Positions 8,234 to 16,441 of a stretch of 64,000 nt of DNA are shown one piece after another; position 1 is the first letter of the stretch, and each line of letters begins with the position of its first letter. Both the position numbers and the translations under genes were made by a program. This stretch comes from Rhizobium album. Its GTDB lineage: Bacteria > Pseudomonadota > Alphaproteobacteria > Rhizobiales > Rhizobiaceae. The stretch is from assembly GCF_003122325.1 (NCBI RefSeq), contig NZ_QFBC01000009.1, positions 124,001 through 188,000 on the forward strand, written 5' to 3'. Below the pieces are notes generated by a model. That model made no database searches. It was not told the DNA's origin and saw only the letters and a list, made by a program, of their open reading frames with translations.

Positions 8234-9532
8234 ATGACGTCGCGTCTCGATGCGCTGAAAGGCAAGTTTATCCAGATCAAGGAACCGACCCGAGACGCCG
8301 TCTCTGATACGGCTCCGGTCGAAAAAGCTGTGAAGGACATTATCGCCAATGTCCGGGAACGGGGCGATGCCGCCGTTCGCGACTATTCCATCGCCTTCGA
8401 CAAGGCCGACGTCGCACATTTCGAGGTCACCGAGGCGGAGAAGCTCAAGGCCGTCGCCGACCTCGACCCGCAGACGCGAGAAGACACCGAGTTTGCCATC
8501 GCCAACGTCCGCCGCTTTGCCGAAGCCCAGCTCGGGACGATCCTGCCGCTCGAAATCGAGAGCCTGCCCGGTCTTCACCTCGGCCATCGCGTCATCCCGA
8601 TCGAGATCGTCGGCTGCTATGTTCCGGGTGGCCGCTACCCGCTCCTGTCTGCGCCGGTCATGACGATCGTCCCGGCCAAGGTGGCCGGCTGCGACCAGGT
8701 CATCGCTTGCCTTCCGCCGAACGCCCACCCCGCCATGATCGCCGGCTGCCATCTCGCCGGCGCAGACCGGATCTTCCGCGTCGGCGGAGCCCAGGCGATT
8801 GCGGCCATGGCCTACGGCACCGAGACCATTCCCGCCGTGGACAAAATCGTCGGTCCGGGCAATGCCTTCGTCAACGAAGCGAAGCGCCAGGTCTTCGGCC
8901 AGGTCGGCATCGACCAGCTGGCAGGCCCGAGCGAAATCTTCATCGTTGCCGACGAGACCGGCAATCCGGCGACCATCGCGACCGACATGCTGGCCCAGGC
9001 GGAGCATGACGTCCGCACCCGCGTCGGCCTGGTGACGACCGACCGCAAGCTTGCGGAAGAGACCATCAAGGAGGTCGAGAAGCAGCTGGAAACGCTGTCC
9101 ACCGCCGCAGTCGCAGGCGTTGCATGGCGGGATTACGGCGAAGTGACGGTTGTCGACGATGAAGCGTCGATGATCGCCTACTCGGACTACATCGCCACCG
9201 AGCACCTCCAGGTCCATACCCGTGATCCGCAGGCAACCGCGAAGAAGCTGCGCAACTACGGCTCGATCTTCATCGGCGAACTGGCCAGTGTCGTCTATTC
9301 CGACAAGTGCTGCGGGACGAACCACACCCTGCCGACGATGGCGGCCGGCCGTTACACCGGCGGCCTCTGGGTCGGCTCTTACGTGAAGATTGCAACCCAC
9401 CAGTGGCTCGATGAGCGCGGAGTTGCTGCGGTGGCTCCGGCTGCCGTTCGCCAGAGCGCCACCGAACAGCTGGAAGGCCACCGCCGCGCCGCTGCGTTGC
9501 GCCTGAGTCCGAAGCAGCTCGCAGCAGAATGA
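8234..9532 (+). CDS. HisD-family zinc/NAD dehydrogenase, sulfopropanediol dehydrogenase-like
   Basis: HisD-type enzymes oxidise an alcohol twice, to the acid, using zinc and NAD. The 432-residue protein keeps the core: Q255 and H258 (LAQAEHD), catalytic E323-H324 (TEHLQVH), D357 in SDKCCGTNH, and H416 (EQLEGH). It differs from biosynthetic HisD in the substrate loop, where PGGRYPLLSAPVM (R134) replaces the usual PGGTAPLxSTVLM-type text. That arginine form belongs to the HpsN group, which oxidises 2,3-dihydroxypropane-1-sulfonate to sulfolactate. AGGAGG five bases before the ATG fixes the start. The surrounding importer and regulator also argue for catabolism rather than histidine synthesis. 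Confidence 0.85.
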   Translation: MTSRLDALKGKFIQIKEPTRDAVSDTAPVEKAVKDIIANVRERGDAAVRDYSIAFDKADVAHFEVTEAEKLKAVADLDPQTREDTEFAIANVRRFAEAQLGTILPLEIESLPGLHLGHRVIPIEIVGCYVPGGRYPLLSAPVMTIVPAKVAGCDQVIACLPPNAHPAMIAGCHLAGADRIFRVGGAQAIAAMAYGTETIPAVDKIVGPGNAFVNEAKRQVFGQVGIDQLAGPSEIFIVADETGNPATIATDMLAQAEHDVRTRVGLVTTDRKLAEETIKEVEKQLETLSTAAVAGVAWRDYGEVTVVDDEASMIAYSDYIATEHLQVHTRDPQATAKKLRNYGSIFIGELASVVYSDKCCGTNHTLPTMAAGRYTGGLWVGSYVKIATHQWLDERGVAAVAPAAVRQSATEQLEGHRRAAALRLSPKQLAAE

Positions 9533-9602
9533 TTTGATCCTCCCGAGCAAACTGACTGCGTCATGAGGGGCGTGCGGAATGATCCGCGCGCCGGTCCGCT
9601 GA

Positions 9603-9633
9603 CAAACCCCTGGCCCTGCGCCAGGGGTTTGTG
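9603..9633. terminator. Bidirectional terminator between convergent genes
   Basis: A perfect 13-bp stem (ACAAACCCCTGGC with its complement) encloses a 5-nt loop, with A-rich and T-rich ends inside the stem. It lies between the HisD-family gene (plus) and nnrU (minus), which converge here. Confidence 0.8.
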
Positions 9634-9679
9634 ATTCAGCGGTGACGTTTACGAAAGCTGCCCCGGCGCAGACGCTTTT

Positions 9680-10372
9680 TCACGGCAGTGCGTGAAGCGT
9701 GGCGATCGGGTCGGCGCCGACGAGTGCGGCGTGTCCGCCGTACAGCAGCCAGAACGATATCAGGGCGGTGCCGATCGCGGCGACAAGCATGGGGCCGTCG
9801 ATGCGAAACGTCCGCTGCCGTCGCAGGATGGCGACGAAAGGCAGGATCGCCGAACCCTTCGCGTTGGCTGGCCATTCCGTCCGGAGCCGTGCGCGTGCCC
9901 TCCGTTCGGTCATGGCGAGGCCGCCTGCGGCAAAGAGCGCAAATCCGCCGAACAGGATCAAGGAACGCAGGTCGCCATTGGGAAACACATGGCCGGCGGC
10001 CCAGAACACGAACCCCCACAGCACGGGATGACGCGTGATATTGACGATGGCGCCTTGCGAAAGGCCCTCCTGCCGCAGGCTCACCGAAAAGGGATTGGGA
10101 CTGACCAGGCCGGCAATCACGAAAAAGATGCCGAGCGGCGCCAGAAGCAAGGTCACCGTCACCTGCCAGGCTGCCGGCGCCCAAAGCTCGATATATTCGG
10201 TATTGAGCGCTTCGTAGAACAACCAGACGAGCAGGGCCGTGGAAACCGTCGAATAACCGGCAAAATAGGCGGGCCGTCCGACCCGCTCGATGATGCGCGT
10301 CCGGATCGCCGGGATCGCCGGCACGGAGTGCAGGGCGACGAAAAGGATGAAGGCGGCGAACAGACCGGTCAT
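9680..10372 (-). CDS. nnrU: NnrU family membrane protein
   Basis: NnrU is an inner-membrane protein of about 230 residues found in alphaproteobacterial denitrifiers and required for normal nitrite/NO reductase function in some; its biochemical role is unsettled. This 230-residue copy has six predicted membrane segments and the family core (ITRHPVLWGFVFWAAGH) shared with isoprenylcysteine methyltransferase-like proteins. It begins TGLFAAFILFVALHSVPAIP. It lies downstream of a 51-residue membrane peptide on the minus strand, diverging from norE across an NnrR-type site. The ATG at 10372 follows a GGGAGG site. Confidence 0.88.
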   Translation of the reverse strand: MTGLFAAFILFVALHSVPAIPAIRTRIIERVGRPAYFAGYSTVSTALLVWLFYEALNTEYIELWAPAAWQVTVTLLLAPLGIFFVIAGLVSPNPFSVSLRQEGLSQGAIVNITRHPVLWGFVFWAAGHVFPNGDLRSLILFGGFALFAAGGLAMTERRARARLRTEWPANAKGSAILPFVAILRRQRTFRIDGPMLVAAIGTALISFWLLYGGHAALVGADPIATLHALP

Positions 10373-10386
10373 GGCCTCCCCTGCAT

Positions 10387-10542
10387 TTATTGCTGAAAGA
10401 ACAGGATGACCGCGATGATACCGGACGCGGCGACCGCGATCGTCGTGCTGTAAGCCTGTAATACACCCATTCGGTTCAATGCGACCGAAAATCCGATGAT
10501 GATCGGCGTGCTGAGGACGAGGCCAAATTGAGCGTCTGTCAT
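10387..10542 (-). CDS. Small membrane protein in the denitrification island (51 aa)
   Basis: A 51-residue peptide begins TDAQFGLVLSTPIIIGFSVA and has two likely membrane helices (about 8-23 and 31-48). AAAGGAG lies seven bases before the ATG at 10542, an excellent ribosome site. It precedes nnrU by 14 bases, so the two form one transcript starting just past the NnrR-type site at 10592. I do not recognise its family. Its size and place suggest an accessory of NnrU or of the Nor complex; that is inference. It is easily missed because longer frames run through it. Confidence 0.65.
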   Translation of the reverse strand: MTDAQFGLVLSTPIIIGFSVALNRMGVLQAYSTTIAVAASGIIAVILFFQQ

Positions 10543-10591
10543 GATCTGTCTCCTTTGTCCCGCTTTTTCTCCCGGCCGGTGTGATTTGTCA

Positions 10592-10605
10592 TTGCGCTGG
10601 CGCAA
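10592..10605. promoter_or_regulatory. NnrR/FNR-type site between nnrU and norE
   Basis: TTGCGCTGGCGCAA is a perfect inverted repeat (TTGCG-N4-CGCAA) of the NnrR class. It lies about 56 bases before norE and 50 before the divergent small membrane gene, so one site could serve both. Confidence 0.85.
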
Positions 10606-10656
10606 AGAAGCCGTGCCGCCAACTGCGCTAGGAAGAATAAAAAAGAGAGTTAGGTG

Positions 10657-11202
10657 ATGGCGGTTATCGTTGAAGGCGGCACCGACGAGCGATCGGACGG
10701 CGACCTCATCCTGTGGATCCTGGTCTGGAGCGAACTGATCGCTTTCGGAATGCTGCTCGGCGCATTCCTGGTGATGTCCTTCGTCCATCCCGAAAGCTAT
10801 TCGGCTGCCAAGCTCCATCTGAATGGCCGGCTTGCCGGTTTCAATACGCTTGTGCTTCTGGGCAGCGGCTGGCTTGCGGCAGAGGCGGATCGCGCCGCGT
10901 CCGTCCGGACGCGCAGAATGGCGCTCATCGGCGCCGCCTGCCTCGGTTTCGCCTTCGCCGCCATCAAGTTTGTCGAATATGCGGGCGAGCTCCGCTTTGC
11001 CGGAGATGCGACCTTCAACTCGTTCTTCGAACTTTATTTCATCATCACCGGTTTTCATCTGGCCCACGTGGTCTTCCTGGGACTGGTGATGCTTGTGGTG
11101 GCGCGCCGGGCGGAAAGATCGAACGTCACTCTGGTCGCCACTCTTTGGCACGTTATCGACATCGTCTGGCTGACGATTTTTCCCGTCATGTATCTGGGGT
11201 GA
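10657..11202 (+). CDS. norE: NorE, cytochrome c oxidase subunit III-like accessory protein
   Basis: NorE helps active nitric oxide reductase form in the membrane; it is not a catalytic subunit. The 181-residue protein has five membrane segments and the subunit III pattern (ILVWSELIAFGMLLGAFLVM; ELYFIITGFHLAHVVFLGL; LWHVIDIVWLTIFPVMYL). A GTG three bases upstream is also in frame; the ATG at 10657 has GAGAG at better spacing. It is followed five bases later by norF. An NnrR-type site lies directly upstream. Confidence 0.9.
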   Translation: MAVIVEGGTDERSDGDLILWILVWSELIAFGMLLGAFLVMSFVHPESYSAAKLHLNGRLAGFNTLVLLGSGWLAAEADRAASVRTRRMALIGAACLGFAFAAIKFVEYAGELRFAGDATFNSFFELYFIITGFHLAHVVFLGLVMLVVARRAERSNVTLVATLWHVIDIVWLTIFPVMYLG

Positions 11203-11206
11203 AAAC

Positions 11207-11497
11207 ATGAATGACGACAAGGATATCTGGTTGCCCGGCCGCGCCGTCGTTGTGATCCTCGTTGCCGTCGTTTCGGCACTGGTCGCGGCCCAGTGGAAAC
11301 ACGAGGCTCTTCCACTCGTGGCGTTTGCAATGATCCTCGGACTTGCCATCGTCAAGGCCAGATGGGTCATCCTGGATTTCATGGGCTTGCGCCGCGTGCG
11401 CCCGCACCTTGCGATCGCCCTGCTGGCCTGGCCGGCATTCTTTGCCATGGCCGCTGCGGCGCGGGCCGCCCTGGCCGCATTCGGCACCGCCGGCTGA
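11207..11497 (+). CDS. norF: NorF-like small membrane protein
   Basis: The 96-residue protein has three membrane helices and the cytochrome oxidase subunit IV-like pattern LAIVKARWVILDFMGLR. NorF is coded next to norE in Paracoccus and relatives and assists nitric oxide reductase. It starts five bases after norE and must be co-transcribed. The assignment rests on position, size and this motif, so confidence is slightly below that of norE. Confidence 0.8.
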   Translation: MNDDKDIWLPGRAVVVILVAVVSALVAAQWKHEALPLVAFAMILGLAIVKARWVILDFMGLRRVRPHLAIALLAWPAFFAMAAAARAALAAFGTAG

Positions 11498-11654
11498 TCC
11501 TGCGGCGCCCAGCCGGATCTGACAACCATCGTCGAAGACCCTGGCCGGCTGTCGTCAGGCACCGGCATCGCCGGGCCGTCCGATGCCGGGCCCTGCAAAA
11601 AACAGCGGCTTCTTTTCCCATTTCCGTCGGCCGCCATTCCCATCTTTGATTTGT

Positions 11655-11668
11655 TTGCATTTTCACAA
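11655..11668. promoter_or_regulatory. NnrR/FNR-type site upstream of norC
   Basis: TTGCATTTTCACAA fits TTG-N8-CAA and ends 99 bases before the norC start. It marks a separate promoter for norCBQD, after the 270-base gap that follows norF. The rest of that gap shows no gene. Confidence 0.75.
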
Positions 11669-11767
11669 AGAAGGATCGGCCGGATTTCCGCATCTCTCTT
11701 GCCGGCGGCTTTGGCGGGCAACCGCATCGCCCAGATCAATCCGGCCCCAGGGCGAGAGGGACAGCAC

Positions 11768-12220
11768 ATGTCTGAACATCTAACCAAAACAGGAGCGCGA
11801 AACGTCTTTTACGGCGGTTCCGCGTTCTTCTTCGCGATCTTCGTCGCACTCACCGCGCACAGTCATTATTACATGCGCACCACGTCGACGGATGAAAATG
11901 CCCTGACCGACGCCGTCGCGCGCGGCAAACACGTCTGGGAAAAGAACGCCTGTATCAACTGCCACACCCTGTTGGGCGAGGGCGCCTATTTCGCGCCCGA
12001 ACTCGGCAATGTGTGGACGCGTCTGGGTGGCGACGACGATGTCGAGGGCACCCGCGAAACCTTCAAGGCGTGGATGCAGGCCCAGCCCACCGGCATAGAG
12101 GGCCGGCGGCAGATGCCGCAGTTCAACCTCACCGATCAGCAGTTGAACGACCTTTCCGAATTCCTGCGCTGGACCAGCAAGATCAAGACTCAAAAATGGC
12201 CGCCGAACGATGCCGGCTGA
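11768..12220 (+). CDS. norC: Nitric oxide reductase subunit C (cytochrome c)
   Basis: NorC passes electrons from periplasmic donors to NorB for 2 NO to N2O. The 150-residue protein has one N-terminal membrane anchor (residues about 13-30) and a single haem c site, C62-I-N-C65-H66. A likely methionine ligand sits in RRQMPQFNL. Length matches the family. The ATG at 11768 has a GAGAGGGA tract upstream; the frame is open 39 codons earlier but without signals. It is the first gene of norCBQD. Confidence 0.96.
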   Translation: MSEHLTKTGARNVFYGGSAFFFAIFVALTAHSHYYMRTTSTDENALTDAVARGKHVWEKNACINCHTLLGEGAYFAPELGNVWTRLGGDDDVEGTRETFKAWMQAQPTGIEGRRQMPQFNLTDQQLNDLSEFLRWTSKIKTQKWPPNDAG

Positions 12221-12242
12221 CCTTTAGGGAGGGAATACGACC

Positions 12243-13586
12243 ATGAAATACCAAACCCAGAAGGTCGCGATGCTGTATTTTTACGGCGCGCTCGGCCTGT
12301 TCGTCGCCCAGGTGCTGTTCGGCGTGCTTGCCGGCACGATCTATGTCCTGCCCAACACGCTGTCCGAACTCCTGCCCTTCAACATCGTCCGGATGATCCA
12401 CACCAACGCGCTGATCGTATGGCTGTTGATGGGGTTCATTGGCACGACCTACTACCTGCTGCCCGAAGAGGCGGAGACGGAGCTTTACAGCACCAGGCTC
12501 GCCATCCTGCAGTTCTGGCTGTTCCTCGTCGCCGCCGCGGTCGCGGTGGTGGGATACCTGTTCCACATCCATGAGGGACGCGAATTCCTCGAGCAACCGT
12601 TCATCATCAAGGTGGGCATCGTCGTCGTGGCGCTGATCTTCCTGTTCAACATCACGCTGACGGTGCTGAAGGGCCGCAAGACGGTCGTCACCAACATCCT
12701 GATCTTCGGGCTCTGGGGCGTGGCGATCTTCTTCCTCTTCGCCTTCTACAACCCGGCCAATCTCGCGCTGGACAAGATGTACTGGTGGTACGTCGTGCAT
12801 CTGTGGGTCGAAGGCGTCTGGGAGCTGATCATGGCGTCGGTGCTCGCCTTCCTGATGATCAAGCTCAACGGCATCGACCGCGAGGTGGTGGAAAAGTGGC
12901 TCTACGTCATCGTCGGCCTGGCGCTGTTTTCCGGCATCCTCGGCACCGGCCACCATTTCTACTGGATCGGTGCGCCGGGCTACTGGCAGTGGATCGGCTC
13001 GATCTTCTCGACGCTGGAAGTGGCCCCCTTCTTCACCATGGTGCTCTTCACCTTCGTCATGACCTGGAAGGCCGGCCGCAAGCATCCGAACAAGGCGGCC
13101 ATCCTCTGGTCGCTCGGCTGCTCGGTCATGGCCTTCTTCGGCGCCGGCGTCTGGGGTTTCCTGCACACGCTGTCGTCGGTCAACTACTATACCCACGGCA
13201 CCCAGGTCACCGCGGCGCACGGCCATCTCGCCTTCTTCGGCGCCTATGTGATGCTGAACCTTGCCGCCATGGCCTATGCGGTGCCCGAACTGCGGGGCCG
13301 CGCGCCCTACAACCAGATGCTGTCGATGATCAGCTTCTGGATCATGTGCACCGCCATGTCGGTCATGACCTTCGCGCTGACCTTCGCCGGCGTGCTTCAG
13401 GTCCACCTGCAGCGGGTGCTCGGCGAAAGCTACATGGACGTGCAGGACCAGCTGGCGCTGTTCTATTGGGTCCGTCTCGGTTCGGGCGTCTTCGTGCTGA
13501 TCTCGGCCATCATGTTCATCTGGGCGATCTTCGTGCCGGGCAAGGAACGGATCGCCGGCGCCGGCGCACTGCAGGCGGCCGAGTGA
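12243..13586 (+). CDS. norB: Nitric oxide reductase subunit B (cytochrome b)
   Basis: This is the catalytic subunit of cNOR (447 residues, twelve membrane helices), a haem-copper-oxidase relative with haem b, haem b3 and non-haem iron. Visible ligand motifs include MIHTNALIVWLLMG (haem b histidine), VVHLWVEGVWE (FeB-type histidine plus the conserved glutamates), GTGHHFYWIG (paired histidines) and AHGHLAFFGAYV. There is no quinol-binding N-terminal extension, so it is the cytochrome c-dependent form, consistent with norC just upstream (22-base gap). Confidence 0.97.
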   Translation: MKYQTQKVAMLYFYGALGLFVAQVLFGVLAGTIYVLPNTLSELLPFNIVRMIHTNALIVWLLMGFIGTTYYLLPEEAETELYSTRLAILQFWLFLVAAAVAVVGYLFHIHEGREFLEQPFIIKVGIVVVALIFLFNITLTVLKGRKTVVTNILIFGLWGVAIFFLFAFYNPANLALDKMYWWYVVHLWVEGVWELIMASVLAFLMIKLNGIDREVVEKWLYVIVGLALFSGILGTGHHFYWIGAPGYWQWIGSIFSTLEVAPFFTMVLFTFVMTWKAGRKHPNKAAILWSLGCSVMAFFGAGVWGFLHTLSSVNYYTHGTQVTAAHGHLAFFGAYVMLNLAAMAYAVPELRGRAPYNQMLSMISFWIMCTAMSVMTFALTFAGVLQVHLQRVLGESYMDVQDQLALFYWVRLGSGVFVLISAIMFIWAIFVPGKERIAGAGALQAAE

Positions 13587-13599
13587 ATGCAAAAATCCC

Positions 13600-13623
13600 G
13601 GCCCCGCCGCCTCGGGCGGGGCC
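13600..13623 (+). other. Hairpin between norB and norQ
   Basis: GGCCCCGCC and GGCGGGGCC form a perfect 9-bp stem with a 6-nt loop. No T tract follows, so it is more likely an mRNA-stabilising or partial-attenuation element. It could set a high ratio of catalytic NorCB to chaperone NorQD. Confidence 0.55.
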
Positions 13624-13647
13624 ACTTCCATACCCCTGGAGATTCCC

Positions 13648-14460
13648 ATGAACATGCTTTCTACCGCCCGGGAACGGGCTCAGCTCGACATTCCGCCCTA
13701 TGTTCCGAACGGCAACGAATGCACGCTGTTCGAAACCGCCTGGATGCGCCAGCTGCCCCTGCTTCTGAAGGGGCCGACCGGCTGCGGCAAGACCCGCTTC
13801 GTCAGCCACATGGCCGCCCGTCTCGGCCTGCCGCTGTCGACGGTCTCCTGCCATGACGATCTTGCCGCCGCCGACCTGACGGGCCGCTACCTGCTGAAGG
13901 GCGGCGACACCGTCTGGGTCGACGGTCCGCTCACCAAGGCGGTGCGCGAAGGCGGCATCTGCTATCTCGACGAGATCGTCGAGGCGCGCAAGGACGTGGC
14001 CGTGGTGCTGCATCCACTCACCGACGACCGCCGCATCCTGCCGCTGGAGCGGACCGGCGAACAGCTTTCAGCGCCGCCCGATTTCATGTTGGTGGTCTCC
14101 TACAATCCCGGCTACCAGAACCTGCTCAAGGCGCTGAAACCCTCGACCAAGCAGCGTTTCGTCTCTATCGAGTTCGATTTCCTGCCGAAGGCGCAGGAGA
14201 TCGCCGTCGTCGCGGTGGAAAGTGGCCTTGACGAGGCCCGCGTCATGCCGCTGGTCGAGCTGGCCGGCCGGCTGCGGCGGCTGAAGGGACACGACGTCGA
14301 GGAAGGTGTCTCCACGCGCCTGCTCGTTTACTGCGCCGCGCTGATCGATAGCGGCATGACCGCACGTGAGGCCGTGCTGGCCGCCATGATCGAGCCGCTG
14401 AGCGACGATCCGGACGTCAAGGCCGCGCTTGTCGAAGTCGCAAACGGCGTCATCGCCTGA
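13648..14460 (+). CDS. norQ: NorQ, MoxR-type AAA+ ATPase for NOR activation
   Basis: NorQ and NorD act together as a chaperone thought to insert non-haem iron into NorB. The 270-residue protein has Walker A GPTGCGKT at residues 42-49, Walker B ICYLDEI, and the MoxR-type sensor region VVSYNPGYQNLLKALKPSTK. A GGAG site precedes the ATG. It follows norB after a hairpin and runs into norD with an eight-base gap, the standard norCBQD order. Confidence 0.95.
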   Translation: MNMLSTARERAQLDIPPYVPNGNECTLFETAWMRQLPLLLKGPTGCGKTRFVSHMAARLGLPLSTVSCHDDLAAADLTGRYLLKGGDTVWVDGPLTKAVREGGICYLDEIVEARKDVAVVLHPLTDDRRILPLERTGEQLSAPPDFMLVVSYNPGYQNLLKALKPSTKQRFVSIEFDFLPKAQEIAVVAVESGLDEARVMPLVELAGRLRRLKGHDVEEGVSTRLLVYCAALIDSGMTAREAVLAAMIEPLSDDPDVKAALVEVANGVIA

Positions 14461-14467
14461 GGCCGCC

Positions 14468-16363
14468 ATGTTCGAATTCCTGGAACTGGAAGAAACTGTC
14501 GGCAAATTCTGGCACCGCCTTGTCGGCTCGACGTCGAGCATGCCGCGTTATCCCGATGCGGCGGTGACCTTCGATGCGGTGAAGCCGATCCTCGCCACCT
14601 GCTTTCGCGGTTTTGGTGGCGAGGCGACGGCGCAGCTGGGGCCGGCCCATGCGCGCACGAGTTCGCATCGGCTGCGGCTGCGCCAGCTCGTCGGCCTTGG
14701 CGAGGAGAAGATGGCGCTTGCGGCGCGGGATAGCGGCGCGGTGATGCTGCCGCCGGTCATCGATTTTTTCCCCGCGAGCGAGTTGAACCGCAGCCTCTAC
14801 ATCTGGCTCGCCGCCTACATGGCCCAGATGCATTTCCCGCTGCCTGGACCACCTGATCCGCTCAAGGCCGACCTTGCGGCGCTGGACGCGGCCAGGATGA
14901 ATGCGCGCCGGGTCGTTTCGGCCTTTCCGGGGCTTGCAACCGCATACAAGGCCCTTTGCCGGGCACTGCTGGACGAACGCAGGCGCGGCCACCTGCCCGC
15001 GGTCGAACAGCTGGTCGAGAACCGGGTGATCGGCATCTTGCGGGCGGGTGCCGGCCTGCCGGACGATCTGCCGCCGGCGATCTTTCCGCGCCATGCGCCG
15101 GCAGGGTATCAACGCATGCTGGCCGTGCCGCTCTGGCCGAATTTCGAGCCGCGTGAAGAGGCGTCGACCGCGCTTTCCGACGAGGAGGAGCCCACGAAGG
15201 CGAACGGGGCTGTCGAGGCGCACGGTCACTTCCGCGCCGACCGCGAAACCTCGAAGGAAACCACGGAGCGCAGCCCCTTCATCCTCAACCGTTTCGAGAA
15301 AATCCTCGCCATGGTGGAGAAGGTCAATGTCGATCGGCCCACCGACGACAAGGACGATGCCGACAAGGATGCCGGTCGCGATCTCGACGACATCACGCTT
15401 GGCCGGCGGAAAGAGCGCCCGTCGTCGAAATTCCGTTTCGACCTCGACCTGCCGCCGGAGGCCGTCGATCCCGGTGCCATCGAGGCCGAGATTTCCTATC
15501 CGGAATGGAACTACCGCAAGGCGGACTACATGCCCTCCTACTGCCGGGTCGTGACGGCGACGGCTGGTGCCGATGCCACCGAACCCAAAACCTCGGAGGA
15601 GATGAAGGCACTGGTTCGCAAGGTCCGGAGGCAGTTCGAAATCCTGCGGCCGAAGAACGAAACACTCAAATCGCAGCTGGACGGCGCCGAACTGGATCTC
15701 GATGCCGTGGTGCGCATGCGCACCGATCTTGCCGCCGGCGGCGAGGGAACGGATCGCATTCACCTGCTGTCGCGACCGCAGGGGCACGATCTCGCCGTCA
15801 CCATTTTGGCCGACGTCTCGCTGTCCACCGATGCCTGGTTCGACAATCGCCGTGTGCTCGATGTGGAAAAGGAAGCGCTGACCGTTCTGGCGCACGGCCT
15901 TTCGGCCTGCAGCACCAACCATTCCATCCTCACCTTCACCTCCCGCCGCCGCTCATGGGTGCGCATGGAAACGGTGAAAGCGTTCGGCGAAGCATTTAGT
16001 ACGGATGTCGAGCGGCGGATCGCGGCGTTGAAGCCAGGTTATTATACCCGGATCGGCGCCGCCATCCGCCACGCTTCGGCGGAGCTCGCCAGGCAAGCCA
16101 ATCGCCGCCGGCTGCTGCTCATCCTGACAGATGGAAAGCCGAACGACATCGATCATTACGAGGGTCGGTTTGCCCTGGAGGATTCGCGCAAGGCGGTGGC
16201 GGAGGCGCGACGGCAGGGGACGTCCGTCTTCGCCGTGACCGTGGACAAGGATGCGCGCAGCTACCTGCCGTCGATGTTCGGCCGCAACGGTTTTGCGATC
16301 GTCGGCGACATCGGCAAGCTGCCCCAGGCATTGCCGGCGATCTATCGGGGATTGACACGCTGA
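14468..16363 (+). CDS. norD: NorD, von Willebrand A-domain partner of NorQ
   Basis: NorD is a cytoplasmic protein (631 residues) that links NorQ ATPase activity to the NorCB complex. A C-terminal vWA domain holds the metal-ion site DVSLST at about residues 448-453 and later ILTDGKPND. The middle is an acidic low-complexity segment near residues 295-315 (rich in DDKDDADKDAG). The ATG at 14468 was chosen over one 13 codons upstream, which lies inside norQ. It is the last gene of the operon and is followed by a strong terminator. Confidence 0.95.
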   Translation: MFEFLELEETVGKFWHRLVGSTSSMPRYPDAAVTFDAVKPILATCFRGFGGEATAQLGPAHARTSSHRLRLRQLVGLGEEKMALAARDSGAVMLPPVIDFFPASELNRSLYIWLAAYMAQMHFPLPGPPDPLKADLAALDAARMNARRVVSAFPGLATAYKALCRALLDERRRGHLPAVEQLVENRVIGILRAGAGLPDDLPPAIFPRHAPAGYQRMLAVPLWPNFEPREEASTALSDEEEPTKANGAVEAHGHFRADRETSKETTERSPFILNRFEKILAMVEKVNVDRPTDDKDDADKDAGRDLDDITLGRRKERPSSKFRFDLDLPPEAVDPGAIEAEISYPEWNYRKADYMPSYCRVVTATAGADATEPKTSEEMKALVRKVRRQFEILRPKNETLKSQLDGAELDLDAVVRMRTDLAAGGEGTDRIHLLSRPQGHDLAVTILADVSLSTDAWFDNRRVLDVEKEALTVLAHGLSACSTNHSILTFTSRRRSWVRMETVKAFGEAFSTDVERRIAALKPGYYTRIGAAIRHASAELARQANRRRLLLILTDGKPNDIDHYEGRFALEDSRKAVAEARRQGTSVFAVTVDKDARSYLPSMFGRNGFAIVGDIGKLPQALPAIYRGLTR

Positions 16364-16384
16364 ACGGGGAAACGGCGTGCCGCG

Positions 16385-16420
16385 CAGGGCTCGAAGGCGG
16401 AGGACCTTCGAGCCCTGTTT
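16385..16420. terminator. Bidirectional terminator between norD and hemN
   Basis: CAGGGCTCGAAGG and its exact complement form a 13-bp stem with a 7-nt loop, followed by TTT. The norD and hemN genes converge on it. Confidence 0.85.
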
Positions 16421-16441
16421 GCATTTCGGCACGTGGGCGGT

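Noticed and set aside
8234-9532. Calling this gene hisD, histidinol dehydrogenase of histidine biosynthesis
   Set aside because: The substrate loop (PGGRYP) and the catabolic neighbourhood do not fit the biosynthetic enzyme, although the catalytic and zinc residues are shared.
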